Shown: one piece after another, positions 1 through 11,922 of the stretch | How positions within the stretch are numbered: position 1 is the first letter of the stretch | How the letters are laid out: each line of letters opens with the position of its first letter | NCBI GenBank assembly: GCA_028622995.1 | Contig: JAJQJQ010000038.1 | Location: forward strand, 1,426,001-1,490,000 | DNA length: 64,000 nucleotides | DNA from: Panagrolaimus kolymaensis | Taxonomy: Eukaryota > Nematoda > Chromadorea > Rhabditida > Panagrolaimidae | Direction: 5' to 3' | Program-made: the position numbers and the translations under genes | Notes under the pieces: model-generated | The model's input: only the letters and a program-made list of their open reading frames with translations | Told to the model about the DNA's origin: nothing | Database searches by the model: none

Positions 1-54
1 AAAATCAACAGGTTTATTAATAATACATAATAACAAAAGTACAAAACAGTGAAA

Positions 55-3000
55 TTATTTTAAAGCATACGAAAAATCAAATTCATGAGGAAGTTTGTTA
101 GATGAGAAGAAATGAGTGATAAATTCTTGACGTAATTGCTCTTTTCGAACATATGGTGAAGTCTAAAACAAAGAATTTAGTTTAGTAAAGCAAGCCAAAA
201 GTTTGAAAACATACAAATCTTTTATATCGCTTCATTTTCTTGTCCATTTTTTCATCAAAATATTTCTTCTTGGCTTCCATAATAACAGGTAGATCAGCAT
301 TTTTGACAACAACACCATAAATACTAAAATGATTCAAAAGTAATAAAATAGCTTTAAAGCAAAATAATAGTAACATACACGGGTAAGCTTTTAGCTCTCC
401 TAAAAACCCAACCAACAACAACTGCGACATATTCAACTTCGGCCAAGATAGCAATTTGTTCACCATGTCCTTGAACAGTCAAATGAAAACAATCTTTCGG
501 AATCATCCATGGCTGGTATCCATAAATATTATCATGTTCATTTTTTGGTATTTCACCATCGATCAATTCAGGAGTTTCATATCGTTGCAATTGCCATGGT
601 GCAAAAAGATTATATGGTTCTTCAGGATTCTTAGCCCATGAATGCTTTTTTAGAAGCTTGACAGGTTTCTCACCTTCCTAAAACACAATAATTTTAGTAA
701 ATTCCAAGATATATGTAACATACCTTAACTCTGAAACCTTTTCGAATCCACCGAAGTTCAATTTCAACTAATGCAACATGAGTACGATAATATACATCAA
801 AGATATTATGATTACCAGCAGTGGAACCAGGATAAAGAATTTCTTTAACTTTGAGATGTTCTTGTAAAGTATAGCTACAAATGATTATTAGAATAATCGA
901 ATGAAAGATAAAAACATACAAATAGTTATTTCGGTAAGCTCCTTTGTTTTTCGGCATTTCCATAGACATGAGTGTGCCACGAATAAGATCATCTTCTAAT
1001 ACTCGTCGGTAAATGTTTGATTGAATGAATGGAATTTGCATGAGATTGAAAATATAGTTTTCATTGATACGAGATTGACGACGTTCAGGTGATGTAAAAC
1101 CTTGGATGTATTTGATTGAAACATCACGGAAGCCACGGTCTAAAATCACAAAAGTCATAAGCGTTTTCTTTCACATAACCAACCTGAATCAAAAGCAAAA
1201 ACATAGTCGATTCGTTTATCAAGTTTACTGGTAATCAAGTTCGGTTTTCCAACATTTCCGGTAGAAGGATCAAGACCTAAACCATATTCATAAATAAGCA
1301 GTTACATAATATACATAATACAAAAACTTACATATCCACATTCCTCGCTTTTCATCCCAAACTTCAACAAAATAACAAATTTTAACTTCTTTGGCTTTTT
1401 CAAATGAGTTTTCAAGTTCAGGTGATGGAGAATTCTCGATTGGCGTAGCAGCTTTTTTCGTTGTTGCCTTTGAAGGAGTTTTACTTTTGAGATTTTTCTT
1501 CTTCGTAGTTGAAACACGAGGCTTTTTCTTAATAGTAGCAAATTCTTCTTCGTTTTCAAAGTCTTCAAAATCAGACGATTCTGATGGTGTCATTTCTGTT
1601 ACTTCTTCGTTTTCTGTTTCACTTTCAATCTTTGCTTTCTTTCGACGAGATTGTGGTTGTTTCTTCCCTTTCGCAGGTACACCAATCTTTAGCTTCTTTT
1701 CAGCAGCTGCAGTACGTTTTCCTTTGATTTGAAAGTTTGGTGGGAATTTGAAACTATTTTTCGTGAATATTTCCATCATTTCTTCACTGATATTAACATT
1801 AGTTTCACCCTGAAGAATAAGAAGATATAGTGCAAGATAGTTTTCGAAATAAAGACATGAATAAAAAGGAAACGATATGAGTAAACATGAAACTAACCTT
1901 AGGTAATGCTTTAAAGCCACAAACAACTCGAACAACAAAACCAGCACCATATAAATTCATAGCAACAGCCTGAAAAACATAAGCGAAATTAATCAATAAA
2001 TAAGTAAGTATCAACCACAGGAGCTAATAATGCTGCCAATGTACATAAATGAATAACATTTAGTTTACAAATACTATTATCTTATATCCTACTGAACAAG
2101 TAACTTACAAATGCCATATCCAAATCATCGTTACAAAGAAGTGAAAACATGTTATTCATATGTTGAGGATCAAAAAAGTCAAGAGTAAGTTCCTTCTTTT
2201 TCATTTTAATAGAGGATTTGATTTTCAGCGATTCCAAATAAGCTTTAACATTATCATAACGATCATCAGCTAGCGGAAAGTTAGAAGCTTGTTTACGTGC
2301 AAAAGCAGTACAGATAGCCATCTTTTTTGTAAGGTTAGCAACAATAGTAAAAACATGGAACTAAAAGGACATAGGTTAGTAGCATTTAACAAACTAATAC
2401 ACTTACTTTATGAAGATTATCATTTTTATGACGAAAACGTTGAAGAGTATAACGAATACGTTCCTTGATTTCATTATCAATTCGTCGCTTTTGAACTCGA
2501 TCAACCACCAAAATTTCTTGCCTTTGAGCAGCAATATCAATACGTTCACCATCAACAAATCCATCACTATCATCATCAGAAAAATCAGAAGCACCTTGAT
2601 TTCTTTCAGGAAGAATTAATGCACGTTGTTCAACACCAAGATTATCTGCAGCAATAAGAATATCAGGACGTCGAGAAGTTGGAGCTGATATTGTATTAGT
2701 TGGTGGATCAGTAGTGGAAGTGAGAGTTTGTGCAAGACTTTCAGACGGTTCTTGTGTTGATTCAGGAGAAAACATTCGATAATTCGTTTGATCAATTTTC
2801 GGAGTACGCTTCTTTGTAACAGCTTTTGGAAGAGGTTTTGACTTCGACTTGGGAGGTGGACTTGAATCATTCTCTGAAGCATCATTTGATTCATACTCTG
2901 GAGGTGATTTTCTCTTTCTAACAACTTTTGGAGGAGCCTTTGACTTCTTTTTGGGAGTTGGCTTTGAATCATCCTCATTCTTTGGAACATAATTGGCATC

Positions 3001-3123
3001 AGATTTTGGAGTTGATTTTCTCTTTCGAACAGGTTTTGCTGGAGACGCTGGAGGAGATTCAATTGTTACTTCAGAAGGCAGAATAGTTTTTCGAATTCGT
3101 GTTGATCGTCTTGGTCCATCCAT
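55..3123 (-). CDS. xpc-1: XPC/Rad4 nucleotide-excision-repair damage sensor
   Basis: Nuclear DNA-lesion recognition factor that starts global-genome nucleotide excision repair. Eleven exons on the minus strand: 3123-2407, 2360-2109, about 2072-2016, 1969-1898, 1809-1332, 1276-1184, 1139-920, 874-724, 677-379, 323-215, 162-55; about 850 residues. The N-terminal ~230 residues are basic and low-complexity (MDGPRRSTRIRK start). A transglutaminase-like fold follows, split by a Lys/Ser/Glu-rich insert as in the family. Then come the Rad4 beta-hairpin domains: VEVWDEKRGMWIC, GFRDVSIKYIQGF, the KNKGAYRNN region, and EIPKNEHDNIYGYQPWMIPK, which parallels the human KVPRNEFGNVY stretch. The Met at 3252 is rejected as start because its extension is hydrophobic untranslated-like sequence. 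The exon 2/exon 3 junction does not close in phase with canonical sites. Identity is very secure; exon 3 borders are not. Confidence 0.93.
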
Positions 3124-3789
3124 CGTGAACAAGCTAAAAATTAGTTTGATATAAAAAAGTAACACAAAATTTGCACGCAAAAAAAGAGAGTTCAGTTGCA
3201 AAAAATTGAAAATGAGAAATGAAAGTTTTGCCGTTTGAAAAGATGCAAACACAAAGGCTTTCGAATAGGTAAACTTCTATGGGAACGACAGTATGCCTTC
3301 TTTGGCGCAAATTTTGAAAAAGTGTGCTGCATCCGATAATTTTTGAAGCATGTTTCACATTTATATTTTATGCATTATTTTTAATTAATTTTTAATATTT
3401 TTTTAGTAAACTCACTTATTAATAATAAACTTGGGAAAATCTTTTCAAACAAAACTGGTTATAAGTCCACAAATCACATCAAGTATGGTGAATACACAAC
3501 TTTTAAAAAGTAAAACATAAAAAGTAAAATTTTTTTTGCAAAGTAAGCTTCTTTCATTTATTTAATAAAAAAAATACAAACAAACAAATAATTACTATGG
3601 GACCCGTTGAGAGAAGACCCAACAACAACAAGAAAAGCAGTATGATACAAACAAAAAATTTAACAAATAATAATAAGAGATCAAATTTTTTCTATTTAAA
3701 AAAAACCCAACGAGGAGAACAAACAAATAAAAAATAACTGATGTAAATTTTATAAATATAAATATTTTAAAAAGTGGAGGAGTTGTTTA
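3124..3789. other. intergenic spacer, AMSH to XPC
   Basis: Low-complexity AT-rich DNA of 666 bp between two same-strand genes. It must hold the XPC 5' leader and the AMSH 3' untranslated region. I see no gene or RNA in it. Confidence 0.6.
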
Positions 3790-6138
3790 TTAATTTACAA
3801 CATTTGTTCGATGATGAGATGACATAAATTTCATTGTATTTTCATTATTTCCTTTTCTTAAATCTGTTATTGTTACATCTAATGATGGAGTAATATGAAC
3901 ATGAGAACAAATACTTTGAGATGTATCTTGAAAATCTGCTCCCGCAGCTGCAGCCTGACTATTATCATGTGCTGCTAAAGTTTGGGGTTGTTTTTCAACT
4001 TCCATTACTGTTCTTGTAGTTTCCACACCCAATCCTTTTTCCTCGTGCTTTCGATGAGGTAAATTACTCAAATGTATTACATAAGTTCTGAAAAAATAAT
4101 AAAATAGATTAGGTGGTTTTACTATAATTTGTAGTACTAAAGTTTAATTTGTTTTTATCATCCAAAAGAAAAAGAATAATAAGTATATGGCGCTCCAATT
4201 GCTTTCTTTCTTTTTTATTTATTTATTTTTTCTTTCAAAAAGTCAAAACCCTTTTCGAAGAAAAACTTCTTTTTTTTTTCAAACTAAAAGTAAGTCCTTT
4301 TTTCTGCTGCAAAATCCCATTCCCTAGTTTCATGGTAAGGTCAACAAGCAAAAGCAATTTTTTTTTCTTCTGCTTTCATGCGACGAAGACTTACTTGTTT
4401 GTTTCTAGCTTTTTTTTCTTCTTTTTTTTTGTTTTTGCTGCTTTTGCTTAGCTTATACTAGAAACTTTCCTACTTCCCTCTTCCTTCTTTTTTTTAAACT
4501 GTGTTTTGAGTGTTCGCGTGTTCTGTTGTTGTTGCTGCATCATTCTCATTCCAAAGAGAAGAATAACTTAACACATTTATCGACTGAATTTTTTTTAGTT
4601 TAGTTTTGTTTCTCATCAAAAAAAAGAAGGATGGATGGATGGAAAAAACACATATACATACATACACAAAACAAAAAAAGACATGCATGGGATGTGAAAT
4701 GGGGTGTTTGTTTCTATGTGCAAGATTAAAACACATATATTTATTTTGCTTTTTTAGAATAAAAATGCATTTTTCTGTGGTGTATAATTGTTTTTTTCAT
4801 TTTCATTTTGTGGCAGCAGCAGAAAACAATCTCTCACAATCTCCTAATCGCATTACATTTTTTTTCTTCAAAAAATCATTATCATTAGAAATAGGAATAA
4901 AAAAGCACAAAACACACAAACACATTTTTAAGATGGTGTTTTGTGTATTTTGTTTCATTAAGCCGTTTTTTTTTGTTTGCTCCCATCTCATACTCCAACT
5001 AACTTTTTTATCGATTTTACATATAACAAAAAAAACTTACTGGTTTTTTCCACGTCGACATACAATACAAATTATTTCAGTTAATAATGAACGAGAAATA
5101 AATTTATCTACGCTTGTTTCCGATAATGAGCCACAAACACATCCAACAATAAAAAGTTCAATGGGTTCATTAGTTTCATCTATTTCTGTTATGCATCGAT
5201 CTAATTGATCGAGAACCTTTTCACTTCCATCTGTTATAACAAGATGAGATATAATTAAACTATTACGAACCTTAAAATAAAATTTAATAATAAATTTAAG
5301 AATAAAAAAACCCAAGAAAAAGGTATTTACCAATTTTCCATAAATTACAGCAAACATAGAAGAATCGGATGAATTTGAATAAAAATCAAGAAATTTTTGT
5401 GGTAAATCATTTGGTATTACTACTCTTTGAAATAATAATGAATATCCGCTTTGTTTTTGGCATACAACATATGATTTTAAATTTAGATCTAATGGTGGAG
5501 GGGAACATGGCATGGTTCCTATACTCGTATGATTATTATGTACATCAGCCTTAAAAAACACAGACTTTTGTTAAAACAATAATCAAAAAACAAGAAAAGG
5601 CATACTTTTAACTCTGCTTTTAAACTTGCTGCTTCTTTCTCATATTTAGCTTTAATTCCACGCTTTAAAACTTCTGCAGTATTCATTGCTCGAATGGTTT
5701 GTCGATCATAATTGTCTTTTTCTGTTAGGGAAAATGTTGCATAATCTTTGTGTTTCGGTAATTCTTCAACAACAATTCTGAAGTAAAAAAAAATAAAAGA
5801 AAGGTTTAAGGTTTTTTTTAAAAATAAATGGTAGTGATGTTTAAACTCTTAAAGAAATGAAAAATGAAAAAGGAAGAAGAGAAGAGATGGAAAGAACAAA
5901 GAATCAAGGAAACATACCCAACAAATCGTAAATAAAGAACAAAGGCTTTTTCAATATTTCCTTCTTTAGTGTAAACTCCAGCCAATTCATACATATCATT
6001 CAACATATGACAAAATCTTGGTAATGGTACGGTAGTGGAAATACCATGTGGACGGGCGAGATCAACCAAAGTGCAAAGGCGGCGAATGGGATCTCGAATG
6101 AGGGTTGGAGTAACTGGACCTTCCAATATACCCATCAT
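3790..6138 (-). CDS. AMSH/STAMBP-like JAMM-domain protein, catalytic residues lost
   Basis: Homologue of the endosomal K63-deubiquitinase AMSH. Five exons, 6138-5918, 5777-5606, 5549-5331, 5270-5041 and 4087-3790, join in perfect phase to 379 residues (human 424). N-terminal USP8/MIT-like helices are clear (VYTKEGNIEKAFVLYLRF, then VEELPKHKDY). The JAMM fold is recognisable from YGKLVRNSLIISHLVIT to ICSHVHITPSLDVTITDLR, the last being the AMSH C-terminus. However, the metal motif HTHPx7SxxD is replaced by CVCGSLSETSVD (CVC codons 5141-5133). The spacing is two residues shorter and the upstream glutamate (GVETCGIL in human) aligns with serine, so only the Asp remains. The central linker is shorter than in human AMSH. 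A 953-bp intron (4088-5040) separates the last exon. Inference: a pseudo-deubiquitinase, perhaps an ESCRT or STAM adaptor. Family certain, inactivity strongly suggested. Confidence 0.88.
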
Positions 6139-7806
6139 GATACTCTTTCTTTTTTCTTTTTATTATTATTATTTTGTTTGAAATTCTAATAGCTGCAAAA
6201 ATAAAAAATAAAAATTTTAGGGAATAAAAGGTCCAAAACTGATGAATAAATGATGATGAAAAAACAAAACAAAAAAATTAAGCGTCAATTGTCGTCGTAG
6301 TTTTTGTTTGGTTGGGTTGATCGAGAAAAACGTAGAAAAAAAACATGAAAACAATAGGGAAAAATGACAAAAATAAAAAAAGTAAAGAAGATTGAGCAAA
6401 CAATACATACATTCCAATACCAACGAAGAACTAAAGGTAACAAAAGAAAAAGAAAGAAGGATAATGATAAGTTTTTTTTATTTAGTTTCAATCTTTTTTT
6501 TTTGCTCACTCTAAAAAATGTCTAATAAGATAAAACAAAAAATGCAACAACAACAACTTACAAATAAAATAAAATAAAAAAGAGAGAAGAGGAAAAAAAC
6601 CCTTTAACTTTTTGCCATTCATCAATGAGATGAATAACGCGCAAAAAAACGTATATTTTTTTTCTTCTTCCTTCTTTTTTCCTTTGGTCACGCCAACAAC
6701 AAATACGACGACTACGACTACGAAATAAAAAAAAAGGAGAAAGAAGAAGAAAGTGTGTTGAAGGCAAAAAATAAAGAAGCGTCGTTTTCGTTTTGTGGCG
6801 GTACTACTACTGCCTATATTTTGCTGCTGTTGCTGGTTGCTGCTAGAAATGAAAAAGACCGGGTGGCAATAAGAGAGAAAGAGAGTGAGTGTGTCGTTGT
6901 CGTCGTCGTCTGACTACTCTGCTGTTACCAGAGAACCTTAGTATATATTTTTTTTTCTCTTTCTTTTTCTGCTGCACAACACAAAGAGAAAAACTCACGA
7001 AAAAAACTCACGAAAAAAAATTATGCGCACTTCTTTCTTTCGTTTTTTTTGTTTTGTGGAAGTTGGTTGGACGGTCGACTGGGGCGGTGGCGGCCTTCAA
7101 CTTTTTTTTTCTACCAGCATTATTTATGTGATGACTTCTGTGAAAAATAGAAGGAAAAAAACGCGCAAAGGTAAAAAAATTTTATGTCTTTTAGAAAAAT
7201 CTTAAATTTTAATGTGAAGTTTGGCCTTCAAAAAAGAAAAAATGTTTAGGCTTTTTTATTCCTCAAAGGAAAACTTGTAGTAACAAAGGAAGTATCAACA
7301 TTAAAAAATACGTGTCAAAAAATATTTACGTTTACGTTTAATACCAAAAAATCATCTCATAAATCTCCAAAGAATATTATTTATTCTTTGTTCAAAACAA
7401 AAAAGAAGAAGAAACTAACAAAACTACAAAGAATAAAAAAAAGGTGTTTGCAAATGATTAAAATTCTTATTTTTTGGACAACTGACTATAAGCATGCAAA
7501 GAATGTATAACTGCTATTTAAGTCCTTATAGTCCAACTTATCAGTTTTTTTTCTTCTTCAAGCTAAGTCACCTGCTTTGGATGATGAATAAATACGTTGA
7601 GTTTCAATAAAAAAAATTTCTTGTTTTGAAAGAAATAAAAAATTACAAGCAAAAAACCTTAAATTTAAAAAAGTGAACACGAAGTTTGAAAATGCAATTC
7701 ATAAATAAAAAAAATACTAAAACGGATCTTCGACAAACCTTATTTTAAAAGTCTCATCTGGCATAATGTTCTTTTAAAAATATGTTGATAAGTTTCTTTA
7801 CAATCG
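6139..7806. other. intergenic region upstream of AMSH, low complexity
   Basis: About 1.7 kb rich in A-runs, T-runs and purine/pyrimidine-biased tracts, including CGACGACTACGACTACG-like triplets near 6700 and GTCGTCGTCGTC near 6900. Short open frames here are almost pure Phe/Leu/Lys and are not credible. It probably contains the AMSH promoter and leader. The 3' edge is the left end of the transposon. Confidence 0.6.
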
Positions 7807-8351
7807 CACGGCGGTATAAAAGTGAAGTTCAAATGGAAATGAAAAATTTGGTCGTTGGTGGTCGAATTGCCAAAAACCAAAGGAAAAGCTATTTTTTTAG
7901 TAAAAAATGTCTGTTTTTTTGCATATTTAATTATAATTCTCTACGGATATTCAGTTGAAAAATATTGAAACTCTCACAGAATATGTAATCGAATATTGCG
8001 GATAAGATCGTGAAGATAGATTTTCATAAAAAAATCAATGAGCCGAAATCCTAGCGTAAGAGTTTTGAGCATTTTGGTCATTTTTACGTTAGAAAAAGTG
8101 ATTTTTTTTGGAACTTTTTCAGAAACAATTATGGCTAAATTCATTAAGTTGCTTTAATTTTATTCTGTGACATTGAAAATCTATAATCTTATCTTGCCTA
8201 CAAATTGGTGCAATCAGTTTTTCCGAAGACAATCTTTTTCCGAAAATCCTTACGTAAGAGTTTTTGGAATGCATGGAAACATAGCTTCTGCTTTGAAAAA
8301 AAGCAAGAAATTGTGATATTTTTTATTTTTTTATTTATTTTTTAACCAAAA
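7807..8351 (+). repeat. Left terminal inverted repeat of the transposon
   Basis: The 545-bp sequence matches the reverse complement of 12665-13220 almost base for base down to TTTTTTAACCAAAA. It contains two related subterminal motifs, GAAATCCTAGCGTAAGAGTT at 8045 and a GAAAATCCTTACGTAAGAG motif at 8242, possible transposase-binding repeats. Confidence 0.93.
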
Positions 8352-8485
8352 GACAAAAGTTTCATAAAATATTTTATATAAAAATAACAAAATTCGGCTG
8401 TAATATGTTAATTTATATCTTTTTAATCATGGGAATTATAAAAAAATTCAAAAACAGAAATTATGATAAAACTTTATCTTTGAAT

Positions 8486-11436
8486 TCAAAGAAATTGTGA
8501 ATCAGCTAAGCCTCTGACTTCTTCATTTGGTAAACTTTCTTTTTCATCGAAGCATATATTTTTTTCCCAGCTCCAGCTCATTACCAACAAACATAATTTT
8601 TTCTCATCATGAGTGGCAATTCTTCTTAGCCATTGTTTTATTACAGAATGCATATGCTCGATTATCTGTTCAGAAAAATAATTGAAAGTTCTCCAGCGGT
8701 CAACAAAAGGTGGAACATGTTTTAATAAAATATGAAATTTTTGTGTAACGCTAACTTGCGGTAACTTTGATTTCATGTGAACTTCTAAGTTGCGAATATT
8801 TTCTTTAAGCTCATTTATCTCATCATCACTTAAACGCCGAGCTACAGATTTATCTTGTATTTTCGATAACAAGATAAGTGCCTCACAACAAGAAACAATT
8901 CTTCCATTTTGATCGGCTTCTTCAATTCCAGCTAATCTTAATGATGTTAAAATACTTGAAGCATTTATAAGAATTCTTCTTGTATGCACACCATTGTATG
9001 CCTGATAATAAGGTTGTTTATAAGCGCGGAAACTTTCAAAAACTTTTTCAAGCTTTCTAACAAATACACTTTTTTCTTCAGAAGGCATATCTTTGTAAAA
9101 TTCTTTTTCAATTTTTTCTTTAATTTCAATAATCTTCATGTTTCCATCAGTGACTTCATTTGAAATTGCAGCCAATATTGCTTCTTTAGAAACTTCAGTT
9201 CCAATAAATTGTTTCTTTTTTTGAGCTCTTGCTGCTTCACCATTCATACCACAACAAATTGAATGATAAAATTTTTTGGTATCTTTACATTGAAAAATAG
9301 AAATTGTTTTTTTGACACCATGAGCGATTCTATCTGGCAATGGAAGGCCAGTAAGTTTTACAATGCAGTTGGAAGCAGCACAAGTGCCATCAATAGGGCC
9401 ATTATTAGGATCATCATCAAGATAATCAAATTCGCTTTCAATGTCATATCTAATGGGGTGTTCTGCATTCACATTCTCAGAATAATTTTCCCATTCTCTC
9501 GTCAAATTTTGGATCTCATTTGAAGAATTTATTAATTTTTGAAGCTTTTCTTTTTCGTTTTTTGAAGCTTCACTTTCCTCGATAAGATCTTGTGAGATAT
9601 CGTCTTCATATAAATTCACTGAGACATTTTCAAGTTCCAATGCAGGAGTATCTTCATTGTTTTGATTGAACTCCATTTTTCTTAATTCATTCGATATAAC
9701 CTTAATAAGGTTGCCAACAATTCCCAAAAACTGGTGAAGACCAGGTGGAACAACATAATTGCATGGGACAAATGGGAATATGGATTTGAAATCTTGACAA
9801 ACATATTTATTAACGAATGTATAATTTCTCGAAGGATATAGCTCGGGCTTAAAAGCAGAAAAATTTTTTTCTGCTGGCTCGATACAAAAGATGCAGGGGT
9901 TTGTTGAATTGCCATATCGTAAACCTAATATCGATTTCAACAGTTTTAGGTCACCGGTCAGGAACCAAAAAACTTTAATTAATAGGCCATTTATTTCAAT
10001 ATTATTTATTTCTCCCAGTTGCCTTGCAATATCTAAATTTGTATTTTTGTAAAAGAAAGAAGAATTTAAGTTATTTTACCATTAAAAGCTGTTTTCAAAT
10101 TATCACGATTCTCATCACCTTTAAAGATTCCCAATAAAAGAAATGCATCAGGAGAATGTCTCTTTTTGAGAGATCCAAAAGTAATACCGAAGATGGTATG
10201 GTCTCCACCCTTGTCCGCAACTAGACAAAGTTCAAGATCGCCATTTGGATTATCAGGAAAATAGTTATTGGATTTTTTTTGTAAATTGACGCGATTGATA
10301 ATCGCGCTTTTAACATCAACAATTCGTGCGCCAATTATTCCACCCGCTTCAAAAGATTCGAAATCACAAGTTTTTATTATTCTGAAATTGGGACAATATT
10401 TATTTTTTGTTTGTTTAGAAATGTTATTTACGTTTTCCGATATTTTATAATTTCAGCGCGTGGAGCAAACACATCGAAGCCAAGGGGAGATTTCAACAAT
10501 TTTCTGAGGCGATCCATTCCTCGATCTGTTATTTTAACATCTCGTTGAAGCATCAACGTTCTTTTTTCGTCAAACTGAGGATGGCTTATTAATTGTGGGT
10601 AAGCATTTTTGAACATTTCAATAATTTCTTCTATTTCATAGCCATAAAATGATTCATTCATGATTCTTTTTAGTTTATTTTGTGCTTCTTTTTTTCCATT
10701 TAGAGTAAGTTCTGAATACGGTTTTCGTGGGATATTTGGTGCCACAACCCGTCTTTCAAGTTTCTTATCCATGTTTATTTTTTCTTTCATAAGCTTATCA
10801 TGTTTTAATTTCGTTGTCGCAAGTTTTTGAGTAAGTTCATTGACTTGTTCTTCATATCGTTGCTTTTGGGATACATCTGATGTCAAAAGATCAATTTCTT
10901 TTTGCTTTGTATCTAACGCTATTCCAATATCATTGAGGGTGTTTTGAGAAGCTTCTATTTCCCTTTCAAGGGCAAAAGCTTGATGTGAAAAAAATTGCCA
11001 TTGTTTTTCCAATTCGTCTTCCTTTTCTTTCAAAATTAATTTGAGGTCGCTAATCTCATTTTCCGAAGTTTCGAGTTTCTTTTCAAGTTCATGGATTTTA
11101 TTTAATTCTTCGATTTTCACTAAAAATTAGAAATTCTCATGGGATGGACACAAACCGCATATCATACCTTCAAATTCCATTTTTTCCGATTCTTCTTTTG
11201 CTTTTTTTTCTTGCTTTGCTTCTTGAGATAAAAGGTTTAACATTTTAGCTTCCTCTGCAGTTAAATCACGGGAACGGCGCTTAGTTTCTAAAAATGGCAA
11301 TCTTTTTATCAGATATAAGTATAATTATTTCTTTACCATCGTAATTTTTTTGTTCTCGATCCCTCAAACTTCGTTTCCTTGGTTGGTCAGCATTTCGAAG
11401 AAAATCATCACCGCTAACAATTTTTGATGGTTGCAT
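8486..11436 (-). CDS. Transposase-like protein of the 7.8-13.2 kb element
   Basis: Five exons give about 930 residues. The start is MQPSKIVSGDDF at 11436; introns lie near 11339-11288, 11168-11120, 10432-10383 and 10080-10043, and all close in phase. The N-terminal third is a coiled coil (KIEELNKIHELEKKL onward). Then come, in order, an acidic motif LVADKGGDHTIFG (about 10201-10220), FLTGDLKLL (about 9945-9968), a CIFC knuckle (about 9887), PPGLHQFLGIVGNL (about 9705-9745), and near the C-terminus YFSEQIIEHMHSVIK (about 8640-8685). The order D, D, CxxC, H, E resembles the RNase H-like cores of the RAG1/Transib/Chapaev group, but I cannot name the superfamily from sequence memory alone. The element context makes a transposase role likely. 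Confidence 0.75.
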
Positions 11437-11922
11437 TTAAAAATAAAATATACAAACTAACAAAGCAAAATGCAAAATTTTGTAATAAAAAGTATTAAGG
11501 ATATATTCTACAAAATAACAGCAAAAATGATGTACAAATGATACACACTTTTGAGCTATTTTGTTTTTCAAATTGACTTTCTTTTTTTTTTGGGACACAT
11601 GGGTTGCCATTCTTTCAAAAAGCAAATACCAAGCCAAAAACATTTTATTCAATCAATATTAAAAAAACCGCGCGCCAAAAAAATCGTATTTTGTCTTCAT
11701 TGTTTACATCTTTGATTGTAAATATGATGCGAACTTACAAGCGCGGGAAACATTTTCCTTTTTATATTTTTTGTTTATTTTACTGATATTTATATATAAC
11801 TGATTTACTTTGAGTTTTTTTTAATATTTATATTCCAAACATAATCGACTTATTAAATTGCGAATTTTTGATTGCTAAACATTTTTTTATAATTTTTTGC
11901 ACATAATTATATTTTTAGTAAA

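Noticed and set aside
1391..1732. Plus-strand open frame rich in Phe/Ser/Val
   Set aside because: Antisense shadow of the acidic/basic XPC exon; composition is forced by the real gene.
4149..5208. Plus-strand frames 4149-4451 and 4606-5208
   Set aside because: They lie in the long AMSH intron or antisense to its exons, are made of Phe/Lys/Leu runs and show no domain.
6217..7205. Several 60-80 residue frames on both strands
   Set aside because: Low-complexity Phe/Leu or Lys/Arg strings from A/T and purine/pyrimidine runs.
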